From NCBI GenBank assembly GCA_004017275.1, contig SAKE01000014.1, positions 62,001-126,000 of the forward strand: 64,000 nt of DNA. The letters are read 5' to 3'. Source of the stretch: Mesorhizobium sp. Lineage in GTDB: Bacteria; Pseudomonadota; Alphaproteobacteria; Rhizobiales; Rhizobiaceae. Within the stretch, counting starts at the first letter, position 1, and each line of letters starts with the position of its first letter. Of the stretch, positions 41,356 through 49,464 are shown piece after piece. Made by a program: the position numbers and the translations under genes. The notes under the pieces were generated by a model. It searched no databases. It was given only the letters and a program-made list of their open reading frames with translations, and had not been told where the DNA came from.

Positions 41356-44300
41356 TCTCCGAATTCTGCATACGCAGGCCCGTCGCCACGCTTCTGATGT
41401 CGTTCGCCCTCGTGCTGGGCGGGCTGTTTGCCTACAAATTCCTGCCGGTGGCGGCGCTGCCCAGCGCCGAATTCCCGGTGGTCAACGTCTCGGCTTCGCT
41501 GCCCGGCGCCTCGCCGGAAACCATGGCGACGTCGGTGGCGACGCCGCTGATCAAGCAGTTCGCGACCATCGCCGGCATCGATTCCATCTCGACCACGAAC
41601 TCGCTTGGCCAGACCTCGATCGCCATCCAGTTCGTGCTCAACCGCGACATCGACGCGGCAGCGGCCGACGTGCAGGCGGCGATCGCGCGCACGCAAAGAT
41701 CATTGCCGCCTCAGATGACGGCGCCGCCGAGCTATCGCAAGGTCAATCCGGCCGATGCGCCGATCCTTTTGATGTCGCTGGTCAGCGACACGGTTCCGCT
41801 GACCGATCTCGATGCTTTCGCGGAAAACGTCATCTCGCCGTCGCTGTCGACCATCGATGGGGTGGCACAGGTCTCGATCTTCGGCCAGCAGAAATATGCG
41901 GTGCGCATCCAGATCGATCCGACCGCGCTTGCCGCGCGCGGCATCTCGATCGACCAGTTGCAGGCGGCGATCACGTCCGCCAACAGCAACACGCCGCTGG
42001 GCGTGCTGCAGAACGACAAGCAGCAGCTCACCATCACCGCCAACACGCAGCTGAGCGATGCCGCTGGCTTCTCCAACATCATCATCGCCACCAAAAACGG
42101 CCACCCGGTACGGCTGGGGGAGGTGACCCGCGTCGTCGATTCGGTGCAGACCACGACGACGGCGAGCTGGTACGATGGCACGCGCGCGATCATCATGGCC
42201 GTGCAGCGCCAGCCCGACGCCAACACGGTAGACGTCGTCGACAAGGTCAAGGCGATGTTGCCGTCCTTCCAGGACCAGATGCCCGCCGATGCCTCGATCA
42301 AGCTGCTCAACGACCGTTCGGCCTCTATCCGCCAGGCCGTCGACGACGTGCAGTTCACGCTGCTATTGACCATCGCCCTGGTGGTGATGGTCATCTTCGT
42401 GTTCCTGCGCCGGGTGACGGCGACCATCATCCCGGCCGTGGCGGTGCCGATCTCGCTGATCGCCACGCTCGGCGCGATGTTCCTGTTCGGCTTTTCCATC
42501 GACAACATCTCGCTGATGGGCCTGACGCTTGCTGTGGGGCTTGTCGTCGACGATGCCATCGTGATGCTTGAAAACATCTTCCGTCACATGGAAGAGGATG
42601 GGCTTTCGGCCTTCGATGCGTCGCTGAAGGGCGCGCGCGAAATCGGATTCACCATCATCTCGATCTCGATCTCGCTGGTGGCGGTGTTCATCCCGGTGCT
42701 TTTGATGGGCGGCGTGATCGGGCGTATCTTCAACGAGTTCGCAGTCGTGGTGACGGTCGCCATACTGGCGTCGATGTTCGTGTCGCTGACGCTGACGCCG
42801 ATGTTGTGCTCGCGGCTGTTGTTGGTGACCAATGCCGACCGCGACAAGCATGGTCCTGGCCATAAGCAGGACCTTGTCACACGCAGCTACGACAGGGTCT
42901 TGAGCTTCTGCCTGCGGCACACCTTCCTGGTGTTCCTCGTCTTCGTCGGCACCGCGGCGGCGTCGGTGTGGCTGATCCAGACTTCGCCGAAGGGCTTCTT
43001 CCCGCAGGAGGATATCGGCCAGATCTCGGTGACGACAATCGCGCGCCAGGACATCTCGTTCGACGCCATGTCCAAGCTGCAAGGGCAGGTGGCCAGCGTC
43101 TTCTCGCATTCGCCCTATGTCGACCATGTGGCTTGGTCGGCGGGCAGCGGCAACAATGCGCTCAACCAGGGGCAGCTCTTCGTCCAGCTCAAGGGCAAGG
43201 ACCAGCGCCCCGATATCGACAAGGTGCTTGCGGATCTGCGCAAGCAACTGGCCGGTGTGGCGGGTATCGAGACCTACATGCAGCCGGTGCAGAATTTGAG
43301 ACTGGGCTCGCGGTCGTCGGCAAGTGCCTACCAGCTCGTGGTTCAGGGTCTCGATACCGGCCTGACCGATATCTGGGCGCAGAAACTGAATGACGCGATG
43401 GCGGCCGACCATGCGAACTTCACCGATGTCACCAGCGACCTGCAGAACAATGCGCTGCAGGCGACGCTGGTGGTGGATCGCGACAAGGCCGCCCAGCTCG
43501 GCATCGATACCGACACGTTGCGCTCCGCCCTCTATGGCGGGTTCGGCACCGATCAGGTTTCAACCATTTTCGGTTCGGCCGACAGCTACCAAGTCATCAC
43601 CGAACTCGATCCCAAGATCGAGTGGTCGCCCGAGCGGATGCTGGCTATCCAGATGAGGACGGCCAGCGGCAGTCTGGTTCCGCTTGGCGCCTTCGCCCGC
43701 GTCGATCGCACGGCAGGCGCCCTGACGGTCAATCAGCTCGGCCAGCTTCCGGCGGTGACGATCTCCTACAACCTGCCGCAGGGTGTGGCGTTGGGTAACA
43801 GCGTAACGCGCATCAACGCGCTCAAAGAGCAGATCGGCATGCCGACGGCGATCTCGACGAGCTTTGCCGGCACGGCCAAGACCTTCCAGGATTCGCTGGC
43901 CAACCAGGGTCTTCTGGTCGGTGGCGCGATCCTGACCATTTATATCGTGCTCGGCATTCTGTACGAGAGCTTCATCCACCCGCTGACCATCCTCACCGGC
44001 TTGCCGTCGGCGGTGCTCGGGGCGGTCGTTGCCTTGCGCTTCGCCGGCATGGACCTGTCTGTCATCGCGGTGATCGGCATCCTGATGCTGATCGGCATCG
44101 TCAAGAAGAACGGCATCATGATGGTCGATGTCGCGCTCGAACTGCGACGAGAAGGCCTGTCTGCGACTGAATCCATCCACAAGGCCTGCCTGATGCGCTT
44201 CAGGCCGATCATGATGACGACGCTGGCAGCACTGATGGGCACATTCCCGATCGCGCTCGGCACCGGCGCCAGCGCCGAATTGCGCCAGCCGCTGGGTGTT

Positions 44301-44513
44301 GCCGTTGTCGGCGGCCTGCTGGCTTCGCAGGCGCTGACCCTGTTCGTGACGCCGGTGATCTATGTCTACATGGAGAATTTCTCGGGCTGGCTGGTCGAGC
44401 TCTGGTCGAAGCGCAGAGGCGAACCGAGCCCGGTCGAAGATGTCGACCAGCCCTCGCTGTTCGAGCCCAGGGAAGACATGTTGCCCGAACCGCAGCGGGC
44501 GGCCGCCGAATAG
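41352..44513 (+). CDS. RND-family efflux permease (AcrB/MdtB type)
   Basis: The 1053-residue protein has twelve predicted helices in the RND arrangement, beginning MISEFCIRRPVATLLMSFALVLGGLFAYKFLPVAALPSAEFPVV. Two large periplasmic loops and the proton-relay helix 4 region (GLTLAVGLVVDDAIVMLENIFRHMEE), with two Asp residues, are present. The second half has GILMLIGIVKKNGIMMVDVALELRREGLSATESI. It is closest in pattern to the MdtB/MdtC-like HAE1 pumps that export drugs or bile-salt-like molecules. It is translationally coupled to the adaptor (ATGA). Confidence 0.94.
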   Translation: MISEFCIRRPVATLLMSFALVLGGLFAYKFLPVAALPSAEFPVVNVSASLPGASPETMATSVATPLIKQFATIAGIDSISTTNSLGQTSIAIQFVLNRDIDAAAADVQAAIARTQRSLPPQMTAPPSYRKVNPADAPILLMSLVSDTVPLTDLDAFAENVISPSLSTIDGVAQVSIFGQQKYAVRIQIDPTALAARGISIDQLQAAITSANSNTPLGVLQNDKQQLTITANTQLSDAAGFSNIIIATKNGHPVRLGEVTRVVDSVQTTTTASWYDGTRAIIMAVQRQPDANTVDVVDKVKAMLPSFQDQMPADASIKLLNDRSASIRQAVDDVQFTLLLTIALVVMVIFVFLRRVTATIIPAVAVPISLIATLGAMFLFGFSIDNISLMGLTLAVGLVVDDAIVMLENIFRHMEEDGLSAFDASLKGAREIGFTIISISISLVAVFIPVLLMGGVIGRIFNEFAVVVTVAILASMFVSLTLTPMLCSRLLLVTNADRDKHGPGHKQDLVTRSYDRVLSFCLRHTFLVFLVFVGTAAASVWLIQTSPKGFFPQEDIGQISVTTIARQDISFDAMSKLQGQVASVFSHSPYVDHVAWSAGSGNNALNQGQLFVQLKGKDQRPDIDKVLADLRKQLAGVAGIETYMQPVQNLRLGSRSSASAYQLVVQGLDTGLTDIWAQKLNDAMAADHANFTDVTSDLQNNALQATLVVDRDKAAQLGIDTDTLRSALYGGFGTDQVSTIFGSADSYQVITELDPKIEWSPERMLAIQMRTASGSLVPLGAFARVDRTAGALTVNQLGQLPAVTISYNLPQGVALGNSVTRINALKEQIGMPTAISTSFAGTAKTFQDSLANQGLLVGGAILTIYIVLGILYESFIHPLTILTGLPSAVLGAVVALRFAGMDLSVIAVIGILMLIGIVKKNGIMMVDVALELRREGLSATESIHKACLMRFRPIMMTTLAALMGTFPIALGTGASAELRQPLGVAVVGGLLASQALTLFVTPVIYVYMENFSGWLVELWSKRRGEPSPVEDVDQPSLFEPREDMLPEPQRAAAE

Positions 44514-44591
44514 AGGCAGGGCCAGCGCCCTATGCCGCTGGCCCAAGGCGTTGCGCTTGCGGTGGCATCACTGGAGCCGTAATTTGCGGCC

Positions 44592-45197
44592 ATGTCACAC
44601 GATCATGACCATGACAACGAACTCGATCCGTTTGCCGCCCGCGTGCGCGCGCTGGAAACCATCCTTACCCAGAAGGGGTTGATCGATCCGGCGGCGATCG
44701 ATGTCATCGTCGACACCTATGAAACAAAGATCGGGCCGCGCAATGGCGCCAGGGTGGTGGCCAAGGCCTGGAGCGATCCAGCCTATGCCGACTGGCTGAA
44801 GCGCGACGCGACGGCGGCGATCGCATCGCTCGGCTACAGCGGCCGGCAGGGCGAGCACATGCAGGCGGTGTTCAACACGCAGGACACCCATAACCTCGTC
44901 GTCTGCACGCTGTGCTCCTGCTATCCATGGTCGGTGCTGGGCCTGCCGCCGGTCTGGTACAAGGCGCCGCCCTATCGTTCGCGCGCGGTCATCGATCCGC
45001 GCGGCGTGCTGGAGGAATTCGGGCTGACGCTGCCGGCGGACAAGAAAATCCGCGTCTGGGATTCGACCGCGGAGCTGCGCTATCTCGTCGTGCCGATGCG
45101 GCCTGAGGGCACCGAGGGTTGGAGCGAGGAGCGGCTGGCGGAGCTGGTGAGCCGCGATGCGATGATCGGCACCGGCCTGGCGAGGCAGCCGGCATGA
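44592..45197 (+). CDS. nthA: Nitrile hydratase alpha subunit, cobalt type
   Basis: The 201-residue protein has the metal-binding motif VCTLCSCYPW (about residues 105-114). The Thr in VC-T-LCSC, rather than Ser, is the mark of the cobalt-containing enzymes. GLPPVWYKAPPYRSRAVIDPRGVLEEFGL follows, as in all alpha subunits. The enzyme hydrates nitriles to amides in the cytoplasm. The two outer cysteines become sulfinic and sulfenic acid in the mature protein. It overlaps nthB by four bases. Confidence 0.95.
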   Translation: MSHDHDHDNELDPFAARVRALETILTQKGLIDPAAIDVIVDTYETKIGPRNGARVVAKAWSDPAYADWLKRDATAAIASLGYSGRQGEHMQAVFNTQDTHNLVVCTLCSCYPWSVLGLPPVWYKAPPYRSRAVIDPRGVLEEFGLTLPADKKIRVWDSTAELRYLVVPMRPEGTEGWSEERLAELVSRDAMIGTGLARQPA

Positions 45198-45853
45198 ACG
45201 GGCCGCAGGATCTTGGCGGACAGATGGGGTTCGGCCCGGTCGCGCCGGAAAAGGACGAACCCTATTTCCATGCGGCTTGGGAAAGGCGGGCGCTCGGCGT
45301 GACGCTGACTGCCGGCGCCATGGGTGCGTGGAACATCGACGAGAGCCGGCACGCGCGGGAATCGCTGCATCCGGCCGATTATTATGGGTCGAGCTACTAC
45401 CAGATCTGGATCAAGGCGCTGGAGGTGCTGCTCAAGCGCCATGCGTTCGTCACCGAGCGCGATCTCGAGGCAGGTACGGCAGTTGATCCGGCTGCGACGC
45501 CGAAACGGGTGCTGAAGGCGGAAAACGTTCCGGCCGTGCTGGCCAAGGGCGGTCCTTGCGACCGGCCGATGGCGCAAGCGGCGCGGTTCAAGGCCGGCGA
45601 TCCCGTGCGGACCAAGAACTTCAACCCGACCGGCCACACGCGGCTGCCGCGCTACGCACGCGGCAAACACGGAAAAATCGAGGCCGTGCGCGATGGCTTT
45701 GTCTTTCCGGACAGCAATGCGCAGGGGAAGGGCGAAAATCCGCAATGGGTCTACACCGTGGTTTTCGAAGGATCGGAAATCTGGGGCGAGGGCGCCGACC
45801 CGACGCTGAGCGTGTCGATCGATGCGTGGGAGAGTTATCTTGAGCCGGCTTGA
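45194..45853 (+). CDS. nthB: Nitrile hydratase beta subunit
   Basis: The 219-residue protein begins MNGPQDLGGQMGFGPV and includes FHAAWERRALGVTLTAGAMGAWNIDESRHARESLHPADYY. The C-terminal SH3-like barrel is FKAGDPVRTKNFNPTGHTRLPRYARGKHGKIEAVRDGFVFPDSNAQGKGENPQWVYTVVFEGSEIWGE. It forms the alpha-beta heterodimer that holds the metal site of NthA. The start codon overlaps the nthA stop (ATGA), so the subunits are produced in equal amounts. Confidence 0.96.
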   Translation: MNGPQDLGGQMGFGPVAPEKDEPYFHAAWERRALGVTLTAGAMGAWNIDESRHARESLHPADYYGSSYYQIWIKALEVLLKRHAFVTERDLEAGTAVDPAATPKRVLKAENVPAVLAKGGPCDRPMAQAARFKAGDPVRTKNFNPTGHTRLPRYARGKHGKIEAVRDGFVFPDSNAQGKGENPQWVYTVVFEGSEIWGEGADPTLSVSIDAWESYLEPA

Positions 45854-46211
45854 GGGGAACGGCTCCGCCGCCGATTTGCCGCCGGGCTTCGACACGCCGG
45901 TATTTGCCGAGCCATGGCAGGCCGAAGCCTTTGCCATGACCGTGGCGCTGCACGACAAAGGCCTGTTTTCGTGGAACGAATGGGCGCAGGCACTGTCGAG
46001 CGAAGTGAAGAAGCCAGGTGCCGCGGCTGACGGCCACGACTACTACGAACATTGGCTGGCGGCGCTGGAAAGCCTGCTGGCCTCGAAAGGGTTGGCCGCC
46101 AAGTCGGATGTCGACGCGATGGCTGAAGCATGGGAGCGCGCGGCGCACGCCACCCCGCACGGCAAGCCGATCCTGCTAGAGAACGATCCCCAGCTCGACC
46201 GAAGGTCGTAG
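45840..46211 (+). CDS. Nitrile hydratase accessory/activator protein
   Basis: The best start is TTG at 45840, preceded by GGGAGAG five bases upstream and overlapping the nthB end, giving 123 residues. The sequence (GFDTPVFAEPWQAEAFAMTVALHDKGLFSWNEWAQALSSEV...HDYYEHWLAALESLLASKGL) resembles the beta-subunit N-terminal domain and the P14K/NhlE-type activators, which deliver cobalt and exchange subunits with the alpha chain. It is the last gene of the nthAB operon. An ATG at 45822 in the same frame is possible. Confidence 0.88.
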   Translation: MSRLEGNGSAADLPPGFDTPVFAEPWQAEAFAMTVALHDKGLFSWNEWAQALSSEVKKPGAAADGHDYYEHWLAALESLLASKGLAAKSDVDAMAEAWERAAHATPHGKPILLENDPQLDRRS

Positions 46212-46247
46212 CGGCCCGACCCGATCGATCGCGATGGCGCACGGTTT

Positions 46248-46810
46248 GGTAGTGTCTCAGTTTGAAATCCGGCGGCCTTGACGCGCCGCTCGCTCTCGCC
46301 CTTCCCGTGCGGTATGATTGGTTTGAGAACCAAATTTGATGGACGTCGAAATGTTGGCTTCCGACCTAACGAAATTCATCGAGCAGGATCATCTGGCTGT
46401 GGGTGCTTTTGTGAAGGGCGACTCAGAGCCCCTGAAAAGCCTCTATTCGCAACGCGATGACGTGATATCGCGAACCCGTTCGGTCCACCGGCTAAGGGAT
46501 GGACAAAGGCTGCCGAGATCATGAATCGAGCTGCCACCAACTACCGGGACGGCGAGATCATCGGCTTTGAACGCATTGCCGAGTACGCGACGGCAGACTT
46601 GGGCTATATCATGGAGATCGAGCGGTTCCAATCCAAGGTCGGCGGTGCCGACACACTGGTGCCGATTGCGCTTCGGACCACCACCATCTTCCGGCGGGAG
46701 GATGGTGTGTGGAGGATCGTTCTGCGTCACGCCGATCCGATAACGTCGGCGCGGCCAGCGGCGTCCATAGTTGGGCAGTAAAGATGCCCACCGGACCTTG
46801 AGACACTACC
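46248..46810. mobile_element. TIR-flanked 563-bp cassette
   Basis: GGTAGTGTCTCA (46248-46259) and its exact reverse complement (46799-46810) mark the ends. Inside each end the similarity continues in part (AATCCGGCGG at left against GTCCGGTGG at right). The interior carries a broken SnoaL-like gene and no transposase. No clear target-site duplication is seen. This is the structure of a non-autonomous mobile cassette or MITE with a passenger. Confidence 0.45.
46339..46781 (+). pseudogene. Frameshifted SnoaL/NTF2-like gene
   Basis: The first frame reads MDVEMLASDLTKFIEQDHLAVGAFVKGDSEPLKSLYSQRDDV and then runs into nonsense. Another frame continues the protein as NPFGPPAKGWTKAAEIMNRAATNYRDGEIIGFERIAEYATADLGYIMEIERF...TTIFRREDGVWRIVLRHADPI. 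Loss of one base near 46470, between GTGATATCGCG and AACCCGTTCGG, explains the break. The intact protein would be an about 147-residue DUF4440/YybH-like domain. It lies inside the TIR-flanked cassette. Confidence 0.8.
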
Positions 46811-46944
46811 CACTGTTTTGTTCTCTTTACGTTCTCGCCCTCGCCTGATAGCCTGACCCGTCGGTGGCGCCGAGCCGTCACCAACGCGTCGATGGTGGTG
46901 ACGGCTGTCTTGTCTTTCCCTTGCGAATCCGGTCTCTCGCGCTG

Positions 46945-48072
46945 ATGGAATTCTCTCCCCAACAGGACGACGCGCTGAAGGCGGTCGCCCAATGGCTGAA
47001 GACCGGCAAGCCGCAGCTGTTCCGGCTGTTCGGCTATGCCGGCACCGGCAAGACGACGCTGGCGCGTTATTTCGCCGAACATGTCGACGGCCAGGTGCAG
47101 TTTGCCGCCTTCACCGGCAAGGCCGCACAGGTGCTGCGCTCCAAGGGCGCGGTCAATGCGCGTACCATTCATTCGCTGATTTACCGGCCGAAGGGCGAGG
47201 AATCGGTATCGGATGAGGTCACCGGCAAGACCTCGATGTCGCCGACTTTTTCGCTCAATCGGCAAAGCCCGATCTCGCGGGCCAAGCTGGTCGTCATCGA
47301 CGAATGCTCGATGGTCGACGAGCAGCTTGGCCGTGATCTGATGAGTTTCGGCACGCCGATCCTGGTGCTCGGCGACCCCGGCCAGTTGCCGCCGATCTCG
47401 GGCGGCGGTTTTTTTACCGACCACGAGCCGGATTTTTTGCTGACCGAAATCCATCGGCAGGCGCGCGACAACCCGATCCTGCGGCTGGCGCTCGATGTGC
47501 GCGAGGGCCGCGAATTCATGCGCGGCGACTATGGCACGGCGCAGGTGATCGGCAAGGAAGACGTCACCCAGGACCTGGTGCTGAAGGCGGATCAGGTGCT
47601 GGTCGGCACCAACCGCACTCGTCGCCGCTACAATCAGCGGCTGCGCGAGCTCAAAGGCTTCAATGCCGACTATCCGCAGGCCGGCGACAAGCTGGTCTGC
47701 CTGCGCAACGATCCAGCCAAGGGGCTGCTCAACGGCTCGTTGTGGAAGGTGATGACATCTTCGCGCGAGACGGTGAAGCCCGGCATCAATCTTCTGGTGT
47801 CGCCCGAAGAGGACGATCCGGATCGCGGCGTGGCCAAGATCAAGCTGCTCAAGGCGGCCTTCGAGGATCCGGATGCCGATATCCCCTGGCAGCAGAAGAA
47901 GCGCTTCGACGATTTCGACTATGGCTACGCGCTGACCGTGCACAAGGCACAGGGCTCGCAATGGAACGATATCGTGCTGTTCGATGAAAGCTGGGCCTTC
48001 AAGGAAACCCGCCAGCGCTGGCTCTACACCGCCATCACGCGGGCGGCCGAGCGGCTGACGATCGTCAGATAG
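46945..48072 (+). CDS. RecD-like ATP-dependent DNA helicase (superfamily 1B)
   Basis: The ATG at 46945 (MEFSPQQDDALKAVAQWLKTG) gives 375 residues. Motif I is GYAGTGKTTLARYFA near residue 30, motif Ia FAAFTGKAAQVLRSKGA, motif II VVIDECSMVD, motif III LVLGDPGQLPP, motif V/VI YALTVHKAQGSQWNDIVLFDES and WLYTAITRAAERL. This short form resembles RecD2/TraA-type helicases without the N-terminal extension and is widespread in alphaproteobacteria. It should unwind DNA 5' to 3'. It is convergent with the next gene, overlapping by eight bases. Confidence 0.9.
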   Translation: MEFSPQQDDALKAVAQWLKTGKPQLFRLFGYAGTGKTTLARYFAEHVDGQVQFAAFTGKAAQVLRSKGAVNARTIHSLIYRPKGEESVSDEVTGKTSMSPTFSLNRQSPISRAKLVVIDECSMVDEQLGRDLMSFGTPILVLGDPGQLPPISGGGFFTDHEPDFLLTEIHRQARDNPILRLALDVREGREFMRGDYGTAQVIGKEDVTQDLVLKADQVLVGTNRTRRRYNQRLRELKGFNADYPQAGDKLVCLRNDPAKGLLNGSLWKVMTSSRETVKPGINLLVSPEEDDPDRGVAKIKLLKAAFEDPDADIPWQQKKRFDDFDYGYALTVHKAQGSQWNDIVLFDESWAFKETRQRWLYTAITRAAERLTIVR

Positions 48073-48514
48073 CGACGCTGGATGCTGTTGCCCCGACTGG
48101 CTGCGCAGCAAGCCATTGCCAAGCCGCGGCTTCGTCTTCCGCCTTGAAATGTCTGAGTTCGATGCGCTGTGAGGGCGGCAGGAAGCGTTGTGCGTCCGCT
48201 ATCCAGTCCGGTTTGCCGATCGTCGCGCAACGGCCGACATGTTCCAGTGCATGGATGGCGCCCTGCTCGAGGGTCTCGTCCGCTACATTGGCCCAGTCGA
48301 CGCCATCATGGTCGACAAGGCGCACCAGCACGTCGATGTGCGCGTGCAGGGCATAGGCTGCCTCCAGCAACCCGAAAAGGTTTTCGCCGTCGGCGGCGGC
48401 GACGTGCCCGACGACGTCGATGGCGAAAAGGTCGTCACGGCTGGTCTCGATACGGCGGATTGCCGGAACCTCATCGAGAAAATTCATCGGCGCTTCCTCC
48501 CCGAGTTCGTTCAT
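48065..48514 (-). CDS. STAS/SpoIIAA-like family protein
   Basis: This 149-residue protein (alternative start MNFLDEVPAIRRIETSRDDLFAIDVVGHV at 48487) has the alternating strand-helix pattern of the SpoIIAA-like fold: LFAIDVVGHVAAADGENLFGLLEAAYALHAHIDVLVRLVDHDGVDW, then GRCATIGKPDWIADAQRFLPPSQRIELRHFKAEDEAAAWQWL. The last segment (HF..ED...A..WL) is the signature of this family. The function is unknown, with presumed protein or lipid binding. It ends inside the helicase gene. Confidence 0.85.
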   Translation of the reverse strand: MNELGEEAPMNFLDEVPAIRRIETSRDDLFAIDVVGHVAAADGENLFGLLEAAYALHAHIDVLVRLVDHDGVDWANVADETLEQGAIHALEHVGRCATIGKPDWIADAQRFLPPSQRIELRHFKAEDEAAAWQWLAAQPVGATASSVAI

Positions 48515-48620
48515 TAGGGTGGAACACCCGAAACCCCCAGTCTGTTCCCACCAAAGGCATTACTGTTCCCGTCAAAGCCATTATAGGTGGGCGCGTCGAA
48601 TGAATTCCGAGGCCATCAAC

Positions 48621-49361
48621 ATGCCCGCAAAGCTCTCCGTCAATCTCAATGCCATCGCCATGCTGCGCAACCGCCGCGACCTGCCGTGGCCTGATGTCAT
48701 CGGTCTCGGCCGCATTGCGCTCGCAGCCGGGGCGCATGGGCTGACGGTGCATCCGCGCCCCGACGAGCGGCATACAAGACGCTCCGATCTGCCCGCGATA
48801 CGGTCGCTGATCGACGACGAGTTTCCGCGCGCGGAATTCAACATCGAGGGCTATCCGACCGAGGATTTCCTGCTGCTTGTGGAAAGGCATCAACCCGAAC
48901 AGGTGACGCTGGTGCCGGACGATCCGACCCAGGCGACATCGGACCATGGCTGGAACTTCGCGACCCAGGCCGCGTTCCTCACTCCGATCGTCAAGCGCCT
49001 GAAGAAGGGGGGCTTTCGCGTGTCGCTGTTTTCCGATTCGGACGCCGCCGGCATAAACGCAGCGCGCGACACCGGCGCCGACCGCATCGAGCTCTATACG
49101 GGTCCGTATGGCAGCTATCATTCCGATTCCGCAAAGGCGGCCAAGGAGCTGGAAAGGCTGGGAAAAACCGCCGACGCCGCCCTTGCCGCCGGGCTTCAGG
49201 TCAATGCTGGGCACGATCTGGTGGTCGGCAATCTGCCTGCGCTGATCAAGCGCATTCCGGCATTGGCCGAAGTGTCGATCGGACATGGGTTGACAGCCGA
49301 CGCGTTGGAGTATGGCATGGCCGGCACGGTGGGTCGGTTCCTCAAGGCCTGCGGGTGGTAG
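48621..49361 (+). CDS. pdxJ: Pyridoxine 5'-phosphate synthase
   Basis: The ATG at 48621 (CCGAGG 8-13 bases upstream) gives 246 residues. PdxJ condenses 3-amino-2-oxopropyl phosphate with deoxyxylulose 5-phosphate. Diagnostic segments are KLSVNLNAIAMLRNRR, AAGAHGLTVHPRPDERHTRRSDL, EFNIEGYP, PEQVTLVPDDPTQATSDHGW, GADRIELYTGPYGS, LQVNAGHDLVVGNL and EVSIGHGLTADALEYGM with the catalytic His. An in-frame ATG at 48600 and a longer frame from 48420 are less likely. Confidence 0.95.
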   Translation: MPAKLSVNLNAIAMLRNRRDLPWPDVIGLGRIALAAGAHGLTVHPRPDERHTRRSDLPAIRSLIDDEFPRAEFNIEGYPTEDFLLLVERHQPEQVTLVPDDPTQATSDHGWNFATQAAFLTPIVKRLKKGGFRVSLFSDSDAAGINAARDTGADRIELYTGPYGSYHSDSAKAAKELERLGKTADAALAAGLQVNAGHDLVVGNLPALIKRIPALAEVSIGHGLTADALEYGMAGTVGRFLKACGW

Positions 49362-49464
49362 CGATGGCAGCCTCGCGTGGCAGGCATGGCAGCCATTACG
49401 CGGCGGCACTTGATATTGCATTGCAGCAAGCGTAGAGCACCGCGCGCTTATCGGAGTGTCGTCC

